Position numbers and translations under genes: made by a program. The notes under the pieces were generated by a model. It saw nothing but the letters and a program-made list of their open reading frames with translations, was not told where the DNA came from and made no database searches. Shown here one piece after another: positions 25,923 through 34,829 of a stretch of 64,000 nucleotides of DNA. This DNA comes from Rhodopseudomonas faecalis (GTDB taxonomy: Bacteria > Pseudomonadota > Alphaproteobacteria > Rhizobiales > Xanthobacteraceae), in assembly GCF_003217325.1 (NCBI RefSeq), contig NZ_QJTI01000005.1, positions 1 through 64,000 of the forward strand. The letters are read 5' to 3'. Each line of letters starts with the position of its first letter. The first letter of the stretch is position 1.

Positions 25923-28022
25923 TCAGCCGGCGCCGAGCAGCGGCAGCGCTTCGTCGCGCTCATAGAGATAGAGCAGGCAGCGCAGCGCTTCGCCGCGCGG
26001 GCCCTGCAGCTTGGGATCTTCCTTGAGGATGGTCAGCGCTTCGTCGCGCGCCTGCGCGATCAGCTGGGCGTGCACCTCGGAACGCGCGATCCGGTAGCCG
26101 GGCAGGCCGCTCTGCCGCGTGCCGAGCACGTCGCCTTCGCCGCGCAGCTTCAAATCCTCTTCGGCGATCCGAAAACCATCGGTGGTTTCACGGATCACCT
26201 TGAGGCGCGCCGCCGACATCTCGCCCAGCGGCTCGCGATACAGCAGCAGGCAGGTCGAAGCCTCCGAGCCACGGCCGATCCGGCCGCGCAGCTGATGGAG
26301 CTGCGCGAGGCCAAAGCGCTCGGCATTCTCGATCACCATAATGGTTGCGTCCGGCACGTCGACGCCGACTTCGACCACCGTGGTTGCGACCAGCACGCTG
26401 ATCTGCCGGCCGGCGAATTCGGCCATCACCCGGTCTTTCTCGGTGCCGCGCATCCGGCCATGGACCAGTCCGACCTGATCGCCATAGCGCTCGCGCAGGC
26501 TCTCGAAACGCTGTTCAGCGTCGGTCAGATTGACCGCCTCGGATTCCTCGACCAGCGGGCAGATCCAATAGACCAGCTTGCCGGCGGCGATCGCGCGGCC
26601 GACCGCATCCATCACTTCGGCCAGCCGGCTGCTCGGGATGGCGCGGGTGTCGATCGCCTGGCGGCCAGCTGGCTTTTGGCGCAGTTCGGAAACATCCATG
26701 TCGCCGAAATAGGTGAGCACCAGAGTGCGCGGGATCGGCGTTGCGCTCAGCACCAGCACATCGACGCTGGCTCCCTTGGAGGTCAGCGCCAGCCGCTCGC
26801 GCACGCCAAAGCGGTGCTGCTCGTCGACAATCGCCAGCGCGAGGTCGTGGAACACCACGTCGTCCTGAATCAGCGCGTGGGTGCCGATCACGATGTTGAG
26901 CTCGCCGCTGGCGAGCTGCTGCAAAATCTCGCGGCGCTCCTTGCCCTTTTCGCGGCCGGTGAGAATGGCGGTGCGCAAGCCCGCGGCGGCGGCGAGCGGC
27001 GCGATGGTCTTGGCATGCTGCCGCGCCAAGATTTCGGTCGGCGCCATCAGCGCGGCCTGTTTGCCGACTTCCGCCACGGCAGCGGCGGCCAGCAGCGCCA
27101 CCACGGTCTTGCCGGCGCCGACGTCGCCCTGCAGCAGCCGCAACATGCGCACCGGCTGGCGCAAATCCTCGGCGATCGCCGCAATTGCGTCGTGCTGAGA
27201 GGCGGTCAGTTCATAAGGTAGCGCTTCGATCACGCGGCGGCGCAGCGCACCGTCGCCGGCATTGCGGCTGCCGGCCGGGCGGCGCAACTGCGCGCGCACC
27301 AAGGCCAGTGCCAATTGCCCGGCGAGCAGTTCGTCGTAGGCGAGGCGTGACCAATACGGGCTGGCCGGCAGCGCATCGCTGGGCTCGACCGGGCGATGGA
27401 CGCGCTGCAACGCCTCGGCGAGCGGCGGAAACTGGCAGCGCCGCAGCACCTCGGGGCTGATCCATTCCGGCAGCTCCGGCAGTTTGCCGAGCGCTTGCGC
27501 GATCGCGCGGCGCAGCGAGCCGAGCGCCAGGCCCTCGGTGAGCGGATAGACCGGATCGATGCCGGTGAATTGCGCCAGACCCGCTTCATCGACGACGCGG
27601 TCGGGATGCACGATCTGCAGCGTGCCGTCGAACAGCTGCGCGGTGCCGGACACGTAACGCTTGGTGCCGACCGGCAGCAGCTGTTCCACATAGCCGGGCT
27701 TGGCGCGGAAATAGGTCAGCACCACGTCGCCGGTGTCGTCGCTGGCATAGACGAGGTGCGGCGCGCGCGAGCGGCCGGGCGGGGCCGGGCGATGGCGATC
27801 GATAGTGACTTCCAGCGTCACCACCGTGCCCGGCACGGCGTCGCGGATTTTGGGCCGGGCGCGGCGGTCGATCACGTTGGACGGCAGATGCAGCAACAGA
27901 TCGACCAGCCGCGGCGTCTGGTCGCGATCCAGCAGATAGCGGAACAGTTTGTCTTGCTTCGGGCCGACGCCATTCAGGCTGGTGACCGGCACGAATAAGG
28001 GATTGAGGCGTTCTGGACGCAT
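25923..28022 (-). CDS. recG: RecG, ATP-dependent DNA helicase
   Basis: RecG remodels stalled replication forks and Holliday junctions. The 699-residue protein has an N-terminal wedge/OB region (LNGVGPKQDKLFRYLL, VTLEVTIDRH), Walker A GDVGAGKTVVALLAA, the DEQH box IVDEQHRFGVRE, LVLSATPIPRTL (motif III), VATTVVEVGVDVP, and QLHQLRGRIGRG (motif VI). The frame extends 59 codons further upstream, but family length and the start MRPERLNPLFVPV place ATG at 28022. It is divergent from sdhE-mfd, another repair locus, over 161 bases. Confidence 0.97.
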   Translation of the reverse strand: MRPERLNPLFVPVTSLNGVGPKQDKLFRYLLDRDQTPRLVDLLLHLPSNVIDRRARPKIRDAVPGTVVTLEVTIDRHRPAPPGRSRAPHLVYASDDTGDVVLTYFRAKPGYVEQLLPVGTKRYVSGTAQLFDGTLQIVHPDRVVDEAGLAQFTGIDPVYPLTEGLALGSLRRAIAQALGKLPELPEWISPEVLRRCQFPPLAEALQRVHRPVEPSDALPASPYWSRLAYDELLAGQLALALVRAQLRRPAGSRNAGDGALRRRVIEALPYELTASQHDAIAAIAEDLRQPVRMLRLLQGDVGAGKTVVALLAAAAVAEVGKQAALMAPTEILARQHAKTIAPLAAAAGLRTAILTGREKGKERREILQQLASGELNIVIGTHALIQDDVVFHDLALAIVDEQHRFGVRERLALTSKGASVDVLVLSATPIPRTLVLTYFGDMDVSELRQKPAGRQAIDTRAIPSSRLAEVMDAVGRAIAAGKLVYWICPLVEESEAVNLTDAEQRFESLRERYGDQVGLVHGRMRGTEKDRVMAEFAGRQISVLVATTVVEVGVDVPDATIMVIENAERFGLAQLHQLRGRIGRGSEASTCLLLYREPLGEMSAARLKVIRETTDGFRIAEEDLKLRGEGDVLGTRQSGLPGYRIARSEVHAQLIAQARDEALTILKEDPKLQGPRGEALRCLLYLYERDEALPLLGAG

Positions 28023-28183
28023 CCGCCGACTCAGGGGTTGCTCAAGCTGTGCGTGGCTGTTGGCTTGGATGCATTTTGTGGCGAATGCAATGCACAGGCT
28101 GAGGCTGACAGCGCCGCCCGACACCGCTATATCGGGCGGGCCCGGCACCGTCCGGGCTTTTGGCGTTGAAGCGGATGGTGACA

Positions 28184-28474
28184 ATGACGGGAACGACACG
28201 ATCGAGCGGTGGGCTCGACGACCGGCGCAAGCGGCTGCTGTTTCGCTGCTGGCATCGTGGCACGCGCGAAATGGATCTGATCCTCGGTCAGTTTGCCGAT
28301 GCCGAGATCGGCAGCCTGACGGACGCCGAGCTCGATGAATTGGAGCGGCTGATCGAGGTCAACGATCACGATCTCTATGCCGCCGTGTCCGGCGGCGGCA
28401 AACTGCCGCCGGAATTCGAGGGCGGTCTGTTCGAGCGGATCAAGCGCTACGGCAATTGGGATCGCGACGCATGA
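28184..28474 (+). CDS. sdhE: SdhE, succinate dehydrogenase flavinylation factor
   Basis: SdhE (DUF339, YgfY/Sdh5) promotes FAD attachment to the succinate dehydrogenase flavoprotein. The 96-residue protein carries the family signature RKRLLFRCWHRGTREMDLIL, with the RGxxExD-type motif, and later LERLIEVNDHDLY. Starts are possible at ATG 28175 and ATG 28184 as well as an upstream TTG; I prefer 28184, which gives the usual short N terminus. Its stop overlaps the mfd start (ATGA), so the two are co-translated. Confidence 0.93.
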   Translation: MTGTTRSSGGLDDRRKRLLFRCWHRGTREMDLILGQFADAEIGSLTDAELDELERLIEVNDHDLYAAVSGGGKLPPEFEGGLFERIKRYGNWDRDA

Positions 28475-31400
28475 AGGCCCCGCACCGTTCGCCTGCCGAT
28501 CTTCTAAATCCGGGGCAGCCGCTGACCTTCGCCAATGTGGCGGAAGGTGCGGAAGGTCTGATCATTTCCGATCTGGCCCGGACGGTGGCGGCGAAAGCCA
28601 AGCCGCCGGCGGTCAGCCTGGCGGTGATCTGTCGCGACGGCTCGCGCATGCAGCAATTGGCGCGTGCGCTGGAATTCTTCGCGCCCGATCTGGCGGTGAT
28701 GCAATTTCCAGCCTGGGACTGTCAGCCCTATGACCGGGTGTCGCCGCATGGCGGCATCCTGGCGCAGCGGCTCACAGCCTTGGCGCGGCTGTCGCGGCTG
28801 ACCGGCAGCGACAAGCCGCTGATCGTGCTGACCACGGTCAACGCCGTGGTGCAGCGCGTGCCGGCGCGCGAGCAGGTGGCGGCGCAGGCGCTGTCGGTGG
28901 CGCCGGGCAATGTCGTGCCAATGGACTCGATCGTCGCCTGGCTCGAGCACAATGGCTACAACCGCGCCTCGACCGTGCGTGAGCCCGGCGAATATGCGGT
29001 GCGCGGCGGCATTCTCGATCTGTTTCCGGCCGGCCTCGATCAGCCGGTGCGCTTTGATTTCTTCGGCGATCAGCTGGAATCGATCCGCACGTTTGACGCC
29101 GAGACCCAGCGCACGCTGCATGCGATGCGCGGCCTCGATCTCGTGCCGGTGTCGGAGTTTCAGCTGGTCACCGAAACCATTCGCCGGTTCCGGATGGGCT
29201 ATGTCGCCGAATTCGGCGCGCCGACCCGCGATGACGGGCTCTATGAAGCGGTCAGCGAAGGCCGGCGCTATCCAGGCATGGAGCACTGGCTGCCGCTGTT
29301 CCAGGATCGCATGGACACGCTGTTCGATTATCTCGACGGCACGCCGGTTGCGATCGAACCGCAGAGCGAAGACGCCGCGCGCGAACGCTTAAAACAGATC
29401 GCCGATTACTATCTGGCGCGGAAGGAAGCACGCGACCTGCCCGGCAGCGGCGCGATCTACAATCCGTTGCCGCCGGACCGGCTCTATCTTTCCGAGGACG
29501 AATGGGACAAGCGGTTGCAGGGCCGGGCGCTGGCGCGGCTGACGCCGTTCGCGATGCCCGAACAGGGCGGCGCGGTGATCGACGCCGGCGCCAAGCAAGG
29601 CCGCAATTTCGCGCCGGAGCGTGCTGATAGTTCGGTCAATGTGTTCGAGGCCTTGGTCGCGCATATTAATAGCCTGCAGGCCGCGCGCAAAAAGGTGGTG
29701 GTGACGCTGTGGAGCGAAGGCTCGCGCGAGCGCATGGCGAGCATGCTGGCCGACCACAAGCTGCACAACATCACCAGCGTCAACACCTGGCGCATGGTGC
29801 AGGCCACGCCGCGCAACGAGACCATGCTGGCGGTGCTCGGCATGGAGTCCGGTTTCGAGACCGACGCCTTTGCGGTGATCAGCGAGCAGGACATTCTCGG
29901 CGACCGTTTGGTGCGGCCGCGGCGCGCCAGCCGCAAGCTCGACAATTTCATTTCCGAAGTCACCAGCCTGACGACCGGCGACATCGTGGTGCATGTCGAG
30001 CACGGCATCGGCCGCTTTGTCGGGCTGCAGACACTCGAGGTCGGCGGCGCGCCGCATGACTGCCTCGAACTGCATTACGCCGGTGATACCAAGCTGTTTC
30101 TGCCGGTCGAAAACATCGAGCTGTTGTCGCGTTATGGCTCGGACAGCGCCACGGTCGAGCTCGACCGGCTCGGCGGCTCGGGCTGGCAGGCGCGCAAGGC
30201 CAAGCTCAAGAACCGCATCCGCGAGATGGCGGGCGAGCTGATCAAGATCGCCGCCGAGCGTCATCTGCGCGAAACGCCCAAAATCGTGTTGCAGCCCTCG
30301 CTCTATGACGAGTTCTGCGCGCGCTTCCCCTATGAGGAGACCGAGGATCAGCTCGGCGCCATCAACGCCGCGCTGCACGATCTGGAAAGCGGCAAGCCGA
30401 TGGACCGCCTGGTGTGCGGCGACGTCGGCTTCGGCAAGACCGAAGTGGCACTGCGCGCCGCCTTTGCGGTGGCGATGGAAGGCAAGCAGGTCGCCGTGGT
30501 GGTGCCGACCACGCTGCTCGCGCGCCAGCACGCCAAGACCTTCACGGAGCGGTTCCGCGGTCTGCCAGTCACGGTCGGTCAGGCGTCGCGGCTGGTGACG
30601 CCAAAGGAGCTGTCGCAGGTCAAGAAGGGCATCGCCGACGGTTCGATCGACATCGTGGTCGGCACCCACGCGCTGCTCGGCAAGGCCATCAAGTTCAAGG
30701 ACCTCGGCCTGTTGGTGGTCGACGAGGAGCAGCATTTCGGCGTCACCCACAAGGAACGTCTCAAGCAGCTGCGCGCCGAAGTGCACGTGCTGACGCTGAG
30801 CGCGACGCCGATCCCGCGCACGCTGCAATTGGCGCTCACCGGGGTGCGCGATCTGTCGATCATCGCCTCGGCGCCGGTTGATCGGCTGGCGGTACGCACC
30901 TTCGTGGCGCCGCACGATCCGCTGATGATCCGCGAGGCACTGCTGCGCGAGCGCTATCGCGGCGGCCAGGCGTTTTATGTGGTGCCGCGCATCGACGATC
31001 TCGCCGGCGTCAAGGAGTTCCTCGACAAGAACGTGCCGGAAATGAAGGTCGCGGTGGCGCATGGCCAGATGCCGCCGACCGTGATCGAAGACATCATGTC
31101 GGCGTTCTATGACGGCAAATACGACATCCTGCTCTCGACCACGATCGTCGAGTCCGGTCTCGATATTCCCAACGCCAACACCTTGATCGTGCACCGCGCC
31201 GACATGTTTGGCCTCGCCCAGCTCTATCAGCTGCGCGGCCGGGTCGGGCGCTCCAAGCTGCGCGCCTATGCGCTGTTCACGCTGCCGTCGCAGCACAAGA
31301 TCACCGCGCAGGCCGAGCGCCGCCTCAAGGTGCTGCAATCGCTGGAAACGCTCGGCGCCGGTTTCCAGCTCGCCTCGCACGACCTCGACATCCGCGGTTC

Positions 31401-31989
31401 CGGCAATCTGCTCGGCGAAGAACAGTCCGGCCACATCAAGGAAGTCGGCTTCGAGCTCTATCAATCGATGCTGGAAGAGGCGATCACCAACCTCAAGGCC
31501 GGCGTGGTCGAGCCGGTCGCCGATCGTTGGTCGCCGCAGATCACCATCGGCATGCCGGTGTTGATCCCGGAAGAATTCGTCTCCGATCTGTCAGTGCGGC
31601 TGTCGCTGTATCGCCGGTTGGCTGATCTCGACACCGAGGACGAGATCGACGGCTTTGCGGCCGAACTGCGCGACCGTTTTGGCCCGCTGCCGGACGAGGT
31701 GCGCTATCTGTTCAAGGTCGCGACCATCAAGTCCTATTGCCGGCGCGCCAATGTCGAGAAGGTCGATGCCGGTCCGAAGGGCGCGGTGATCGCGTTTCGC
31801 GACAATGCGTTCGCGCATCCGGAGAAGCTGGTCGGCTTCATCAAGATGCACGGCCAGGCCGCCAAGGTGCGGCCGGATATGAAGGTGGTGTTCCTGCAGC
31901 ACTGGGCGACGCCGGAAGAACGGCTGGCCGGCACCACCGACATTCTCAAGCAGCTCGCCAATCTCGCCGACGGCCGCAAGGCGGCCTGA
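28471..31989 (+). CDS. mfd: Mfd, transcription-repair coupling factor
   Basis: Mfd releases RNA polymerase stalled at lesions and recruits UvrA. The 1172-residue protein has the UvrB-like N-terminal region (FPAWDCQPYDRVSPHGGI, VREPGEYAVRGGILDLFP) and the CarD-like RNA-polymerase interaction domain near residue 505 (GDIVVHVEHGIGRFVGLQ). Helicase motors follow with Walker A GDVGFGKTEVALRAAF, DEEQ box VVDEEQHFGV, LSATPIPRTLQ, TTIVESGLDIPNANT and QLYQLRGRVGRS, then the C-terminal TRCF domain (RLSLYRRLADL). The ATG overlaps the sdhE stop by 4 bases. Confidence 0.98.
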   Translation: MKAPHRSPADLLNPGQPLTFANVAEGAEGLIISDLARTVAAKAKPPAVSLAVICRDGSRMQQLARALEFFAPDLAVMQFPAWDCQPYDRVSPHGGILAQRLTALARLSRLTGSDKPLIVLTTVNAVVQRVPAREQVAAQALSVAPGNVVPMDSIVAWLEHNGYNRASTVREPGEYAVRGGILDLFPAGLDQPVRFDFFGDQLESIRTFDAETQRTLHAMRGLDLVPVSEFQLVTETIRRFRMGYVAEFGAPTRDDGLYEAVSEGRRYPGMEHWLPLFQDRMDTLFDYLDGTPVAIEPQSEDAARERLKQIADYYLARKEARDLPGSGAIYNPLPPDRLYLSEDEWDKRLQGRALARLTPFAMPEQGGAVIDAGAKQGRNFAPERADSSVNVFEALVAHINSLQAARKKVVVTLWSEGSRERMASMLADHKLHNITSVNTWRMVQATPRNETMLAVLGMESGFETDAFAVISEQDILGDRLVRPRRASRKLDNFISEVTSLTTGDIVVHVEHGIGRFVGLQTLEVGGAPHDCLELHYAGDTKLFLPVENIELLSRYGSDSATVELDRLGGSGWQARKAKLKNRIREMAGELIKIAAERHLRETPKIVLQPSLYDEFCARFPYEETEDQLGAINAALHDLESGKPMDRLVCGDVGFGKTEVALRAAFAVAMEGKQVAVVVPTTLLARQHAKTFTERFRGLPVTVGQASRLVTPKELSQVKKGIADGSIDIVVGTHALLGKAIKFKDLGLLVVDEEQHFGVTHKERLKQLRAEVHVLTLSATPIPRTLQLALTGVRDLSIIASAPVDRLAVRTFVAPHDPLMIREALLRERYRGGQAFYVVPRIDDLAGVKEFLDKNVPEMKVAVAHGQMPPTVIEDIMSAFYDGKYDILLSTTIVESGLDIPNANTLIVHRADMFGLAQLYQLRGRVGRSKLRAYALFTLPSQHKITAQAERRLKVLQSLETLGAGFQLASHDLDIRGSGNLLGEEQSGHIKEVGFELYQSMLEEAITNLKAGVVEPVADRWSPQITIGMPVLIPEEFVSDLSVRLSLYRRLADLDTEDEIDGFAAELRDRFGPLPDEVRYLFKVATIKSYCRRANVEKVDAGPKGAVIAFRDNAFAHPEKLVGFIKMHGQAAKVRPDMKVVFLQHWATPEERLAGTTDILKQLANLADGRKAA

Positions 31990-32006
31990 TCGGCGGCGCG
32001 GCGCCG

Positions 32007-33245
32007 TCAGCCGGCGGCGACCGCGCGCTCTGGCGGCGGCTGCAGCCGCGCCAATAGCGACTTGGCGGAATCGCCGGGCGCCAGCGACGCGATCGCGATG
32101 TCCGGATCGATCCGGGCCTCGCGCCGGGTGCCGTGCGAGGTCTGTTTCATCACGCTGGCGAGCCGGCGCGTGATCGATTGCGCGCTGCGCTGATCGGCGC
32201 CGATCAGGACCAGCAGCAGCGAGCCGTCATCCTGCAAGGTGCCGAAATCCATGCGCCGCATCAGCCGGCTGGCGATCAGCGCGGCGTCGGTGCGCACCCG
32301 CAGTTCCTTGTGTTCGAAGGTGAAGCGCGCCACTGACAGCCCGCCGCCGCGCGCCTGGGTCTGATACACCGCGGTCGCAAAATCGCGCTCAAAGGCGGAT
32401 GGGGTCAGCAGGCCGGTGCGCGGGTCGATCAGGCCGCCCTGGTCGAGCGATTGCAGTGTGCGATTGAGCCGCGCGGCAAAGGCGTGCTGCCGGAACAGCG
32501 CCAGCGCATCCGCGGCAATGCATTCCGGGTCGCCAAGCGCGATTTCCATGTTGGGCAGTTCGCTCGCCACGGTCGCGCCCGGCACGGTGACGATGATCGG
32601 CAGGTGCCGGAACCGGGAATCCTCGGCCATCACCGTCAAAAACGCTTCCACCACGCGCGGGCTAAAACCGTCGCCAAGCACGATGCCGTCGAGCTCGCGG
32701 CTGTTGAGATGTTTGGCGGCGCCCTCGATGCTCAAGGTGCCGACCACGCCGACCCGCTCGCCAAGCGCGACCGACAGCGCGGCATAGCCGCCGCCGCGGC
32801 CGAGCAGCAGCACGGTGGCGTCGGTGCGCGGATCGGTGGCTTGCAGCGAGGTCCGCAGCGTCAGGTCGTTGCCGATGCGGCGCAGCACGGTGTCATGCAG
32901 GCTGCGAACCCGCAGCGCCGCTTTGAGCCGCGGCACCAGCCGCTGATAGCGACCGTCGATCGGGTTGAAGGCGATTGCGGTGCTGGGCAGCGTATCGCGC
33001 GGCTCGACCACGATCAGCGGCACATAGGGCTCGCAGCTTGCCACCCGGCGCGCCAGTTCGTGCAGATGATGGTTCTGATCGGGGGCGGCGACGATCACCG
33101 CGGCCGGCTGCAATTGCTGCACGCTGTCCAATGCGTCGCGCCAGCCGGCTTCGAGCACCGGAGACAGTCCGGCTTCTGACAGGGTTTCTGTCACTCTCGA
33201 CTGCAGCGCGGACGACACCAGGACGATCGGACCAGGGTGCGACAT
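32007..33245 (-). CDS. Degenerate GGDEF-like protein with receiver-like regions
   Basis: A 412-residue cytoplasmic protein. The N-terminal part (GPIVLVSSALQSRVTETL, AAVIVAAPDQ) and the middle part (TVLLLGRGGGYAALSVAL, GIVLGDGFSP) look like two response-regulator-type folds without clear phospho-acceptor sites. The C-terminal 140 residues (DPRTGLLTPSAFERDFATAV, LSVARFTFEH, FGTLQDDGSLLLVLIGAD) follow the layout of a diguanylate cyclase domain. The GGDEF signature is absent, so it is probably catalytically dead or acts as a receptor or scaffold. ATG 33245 is used. It is the last gene of a minus-strand trio with the two genes upstream. Confidence 0.7.
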   Translation of the reverse strand: MSHPGPIVLVSSALQSRVTETLSEAGLSPVLEAGWRDALDSVQQLQPAAVIVAAPDQNHHLHELARRVASCEPYVPLIVVEPRDTLPSTAIAFNPIDGRYQRLVPRLKAALRVRSLHDTVLRRIGNDLTLRTSLQATDPRTDATVLLLGRGGGYAALSVALGERVGVVGTLSIEGAAKHLNSRELDGIVLGDGFSPRVVEAFLTVMAEDSRFRHLPIIVTVPGATVASELPNMEIALGDPECIAADALALFRQHAFAARLNRTLQSLDQGGLIDPRTGLLTPSAFERDFATAVYQTQARGGGLSVARFTFEHKELRVRTDAALIASRLMRRMDFGTLQDDGSLLLVLIGADQRSAQSITRRLASVMKQTSHGTRREARIDPDIAIASLAPGDSAKSLLARLQPPPERAVAAG

Positions 33246-33295
33246 CAATCACCGGAACAGAGCGTTGAACACGCTTCTGTTCTAGCCGCGCCGGC

Positions 33296-34825
33296 TTAAT
33301 GCACTGTCAACGTCGCTTGCCGTTCATCGGCCTGTGAAGAACTGTCTCTAAAGGCCTCAACCATAAGAGGATTCAGGCCAAGTTCAGAGAGCGCTTCCCG
33401 CGCCTTGGAATTGTCGGCGGCGCGGCCGGCCAGCCGGTAGCCGCTCAGTTTGTCGGGCAGGGCGGTCAGCAGCGCGCCATGTCCGAGCCGCTTGGCCCAT
33501 TCTAGCAGGTCCTGCGACAGGAACCGATAACCGCCTACGGTGATGATGCCCGGCGGCGGCGCGGTGATGCACAGCGCGCCGGTGGCCCGGTCGGTGCGTG
33601 CCGCATAGCCGGTGTCGACATAGTCGGGCGGAGCGGAATCGATGTCCATCCGGCTGGGAGCGTCCGGCGCATAGGCCGCGATCGGCACCATCGGGCCACG
33701 CAGGCCGAGCGTGCCGTTGCTGGTCAGCAGCGTCTCGCCCGCGGTCGAAGACGACGCGGCCTCGCGCGGCACGCCATGCACGCCAAGCTTGATCGGCAGC
33801 GGGGCGCCATTGTCGGGGCGGCGCGCCGCCAGCAATCCGGCCTCGCCGAAAAGATAGACGTCGGTCAGCGCGGCCGACGCCTCACCCCATTGCGGGCTGG
33901 AAAACACTTGTTCGGGCGTGCGCCAATGCGCCAGCACGCTTTGCAGCCGCGGCGCGCCGGCGAGCACACCGGCTTCCGACAGCCGCATCGCCAGCCCGGC
34001 CGGGATGCTGAGCGCATCGCAGCCAAGCTCGTTGATCTGGCGTTCCAGCACTTCGATGTCGAACGGATGATGCAGCGCCAGCGTGCCGCCGCTCAGCAGC
34101 CAGGCGACCAGCGACGACGCCAGCCCGGCAAAAGAGGTCGGCGCCATCGCCGACAACAAGGTGGCGCGTTGCGGCAGCCGGCTTTCCAGCGCCAGCACCA
34201 GCCCGCCGGCGGCCATGTGCAGATGGGTGCGCGGGATCGGCCGAAAACCCTGGGCGGTGACGTCAAAGGTCACGATCGCCGCGCGCCGGGAATCCTGGCG
34301 GGCCGCGGTTTCGATGATCGGCGGCGCCGCCATCACGTCGTCAAGCGGCGCCATGCCTTCCGGCAGATTGCTGCCGAAGCCGGCGACGTAGCGGATCGAA
34401 AATGCCTCGGCGGCGGCGGCCATCGCCAGGTCGGCATGGTTGACGCCGTCAATGCGGCTGGTGGTGACGATCGCGCGCGCGCCGGTGCGGTTCAGCGCCA
34501 TGGTCAGCTCGGCCTGGCGCCACAATTGCGGGAGCAGCGCTACCACCAGTCCGGCGCGGTGCGCGGCCAAGATGGTCAGAAACAGCTCGATGCAATTGGG
34601 CATTTGCACGGCGATCACCGCGTTGACCGGCAACCCGGCCGCGGTGAAATGCGCCGCCAGCGCCGCGATCGCGCGGTCCGCCTCGGCATAGGTCAGGCGC
34701 TGCGGGGCCTGGCCGGTGATCCGCATCTTGTCGGCCGGATCGATCAGCGCCATCAGGCCGGGCTCGCGCGCCACAATCCGGCGGAACATGTCATCGAGCG
34801 TCGGCGACGCGGCGTTCTGGCTCAC
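33296..34825 (-). CDS. AMP-binding (acyl-CoA synthetase-like) protein with eroded active-site motifs
   Basis: A 509-residue protein built like an ANL-superfamily adenylating enzyme (TYAEADRAIAALAAHF, IAVQMPNCIELFLTILAAHR, PLLPQLWRQAELTMAL). The key motifs are altered. The phosphate loop normally reading TSGTTGxPK is VTFDVTAQGFRPIPR, the YGxTE motif is LFGEAGLLA, and the TGD motif is replaced by DTGYAARTD. I see no C-terminal catalytic PxTxxGK lysine. It is therefore likely a pseudo-enzyme or a very divergent ligase. GTG 34825 is preceded by AAAGGTGA 6 bases away. It lies 4 bases after the stop of the peptide-binding-protein gene, so the two are coupled. Confidence 0.78.
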   Translation of the reverse strand: MSQNAASPTLDDMFRRIVAREPGLMALIDPADKMRITGQAPQRLTYAEADRAIAALAAHFTAAGLPVNAVIAVQMPNCIELFLTILAAHRAGLVVALLPQLWRQAELTMALNRTGARAIVTTSRIDGVNHADLAMAAAAEAFSIRYVAGFGSNLPEGMAPLDDVMAAPPIIETAARQDSRRAAIVTFDVTAQGFRPIPRTHLHMAAGGLVLALESRLPQRATLLSAMAPTSFAGLASSLVAWLLSGGTLALHHPFDIEVLERQINELGCDALSIPAGLAMRLSEAGVLAGAPRLQSVLAHWRTPEQVFSSPQWGEASAALTDVYLFGEAGLLAARRPDNGAPLPIKLGVHGVPREAASSSTAGETLLTSNGTLGLRGPMVPIAAYAPDAPSRMDIDSAPPDYVDTGYAARTDRATGALCITAPPPGIITVGGYRFLSQDLLEWAKRLGHGALLTALPDKLSGYRLAGRAADNSKAREALSELGLNPLMVEAFRDSSSQADERQATLTVH

Positions 34826-34829
34826 GGGA

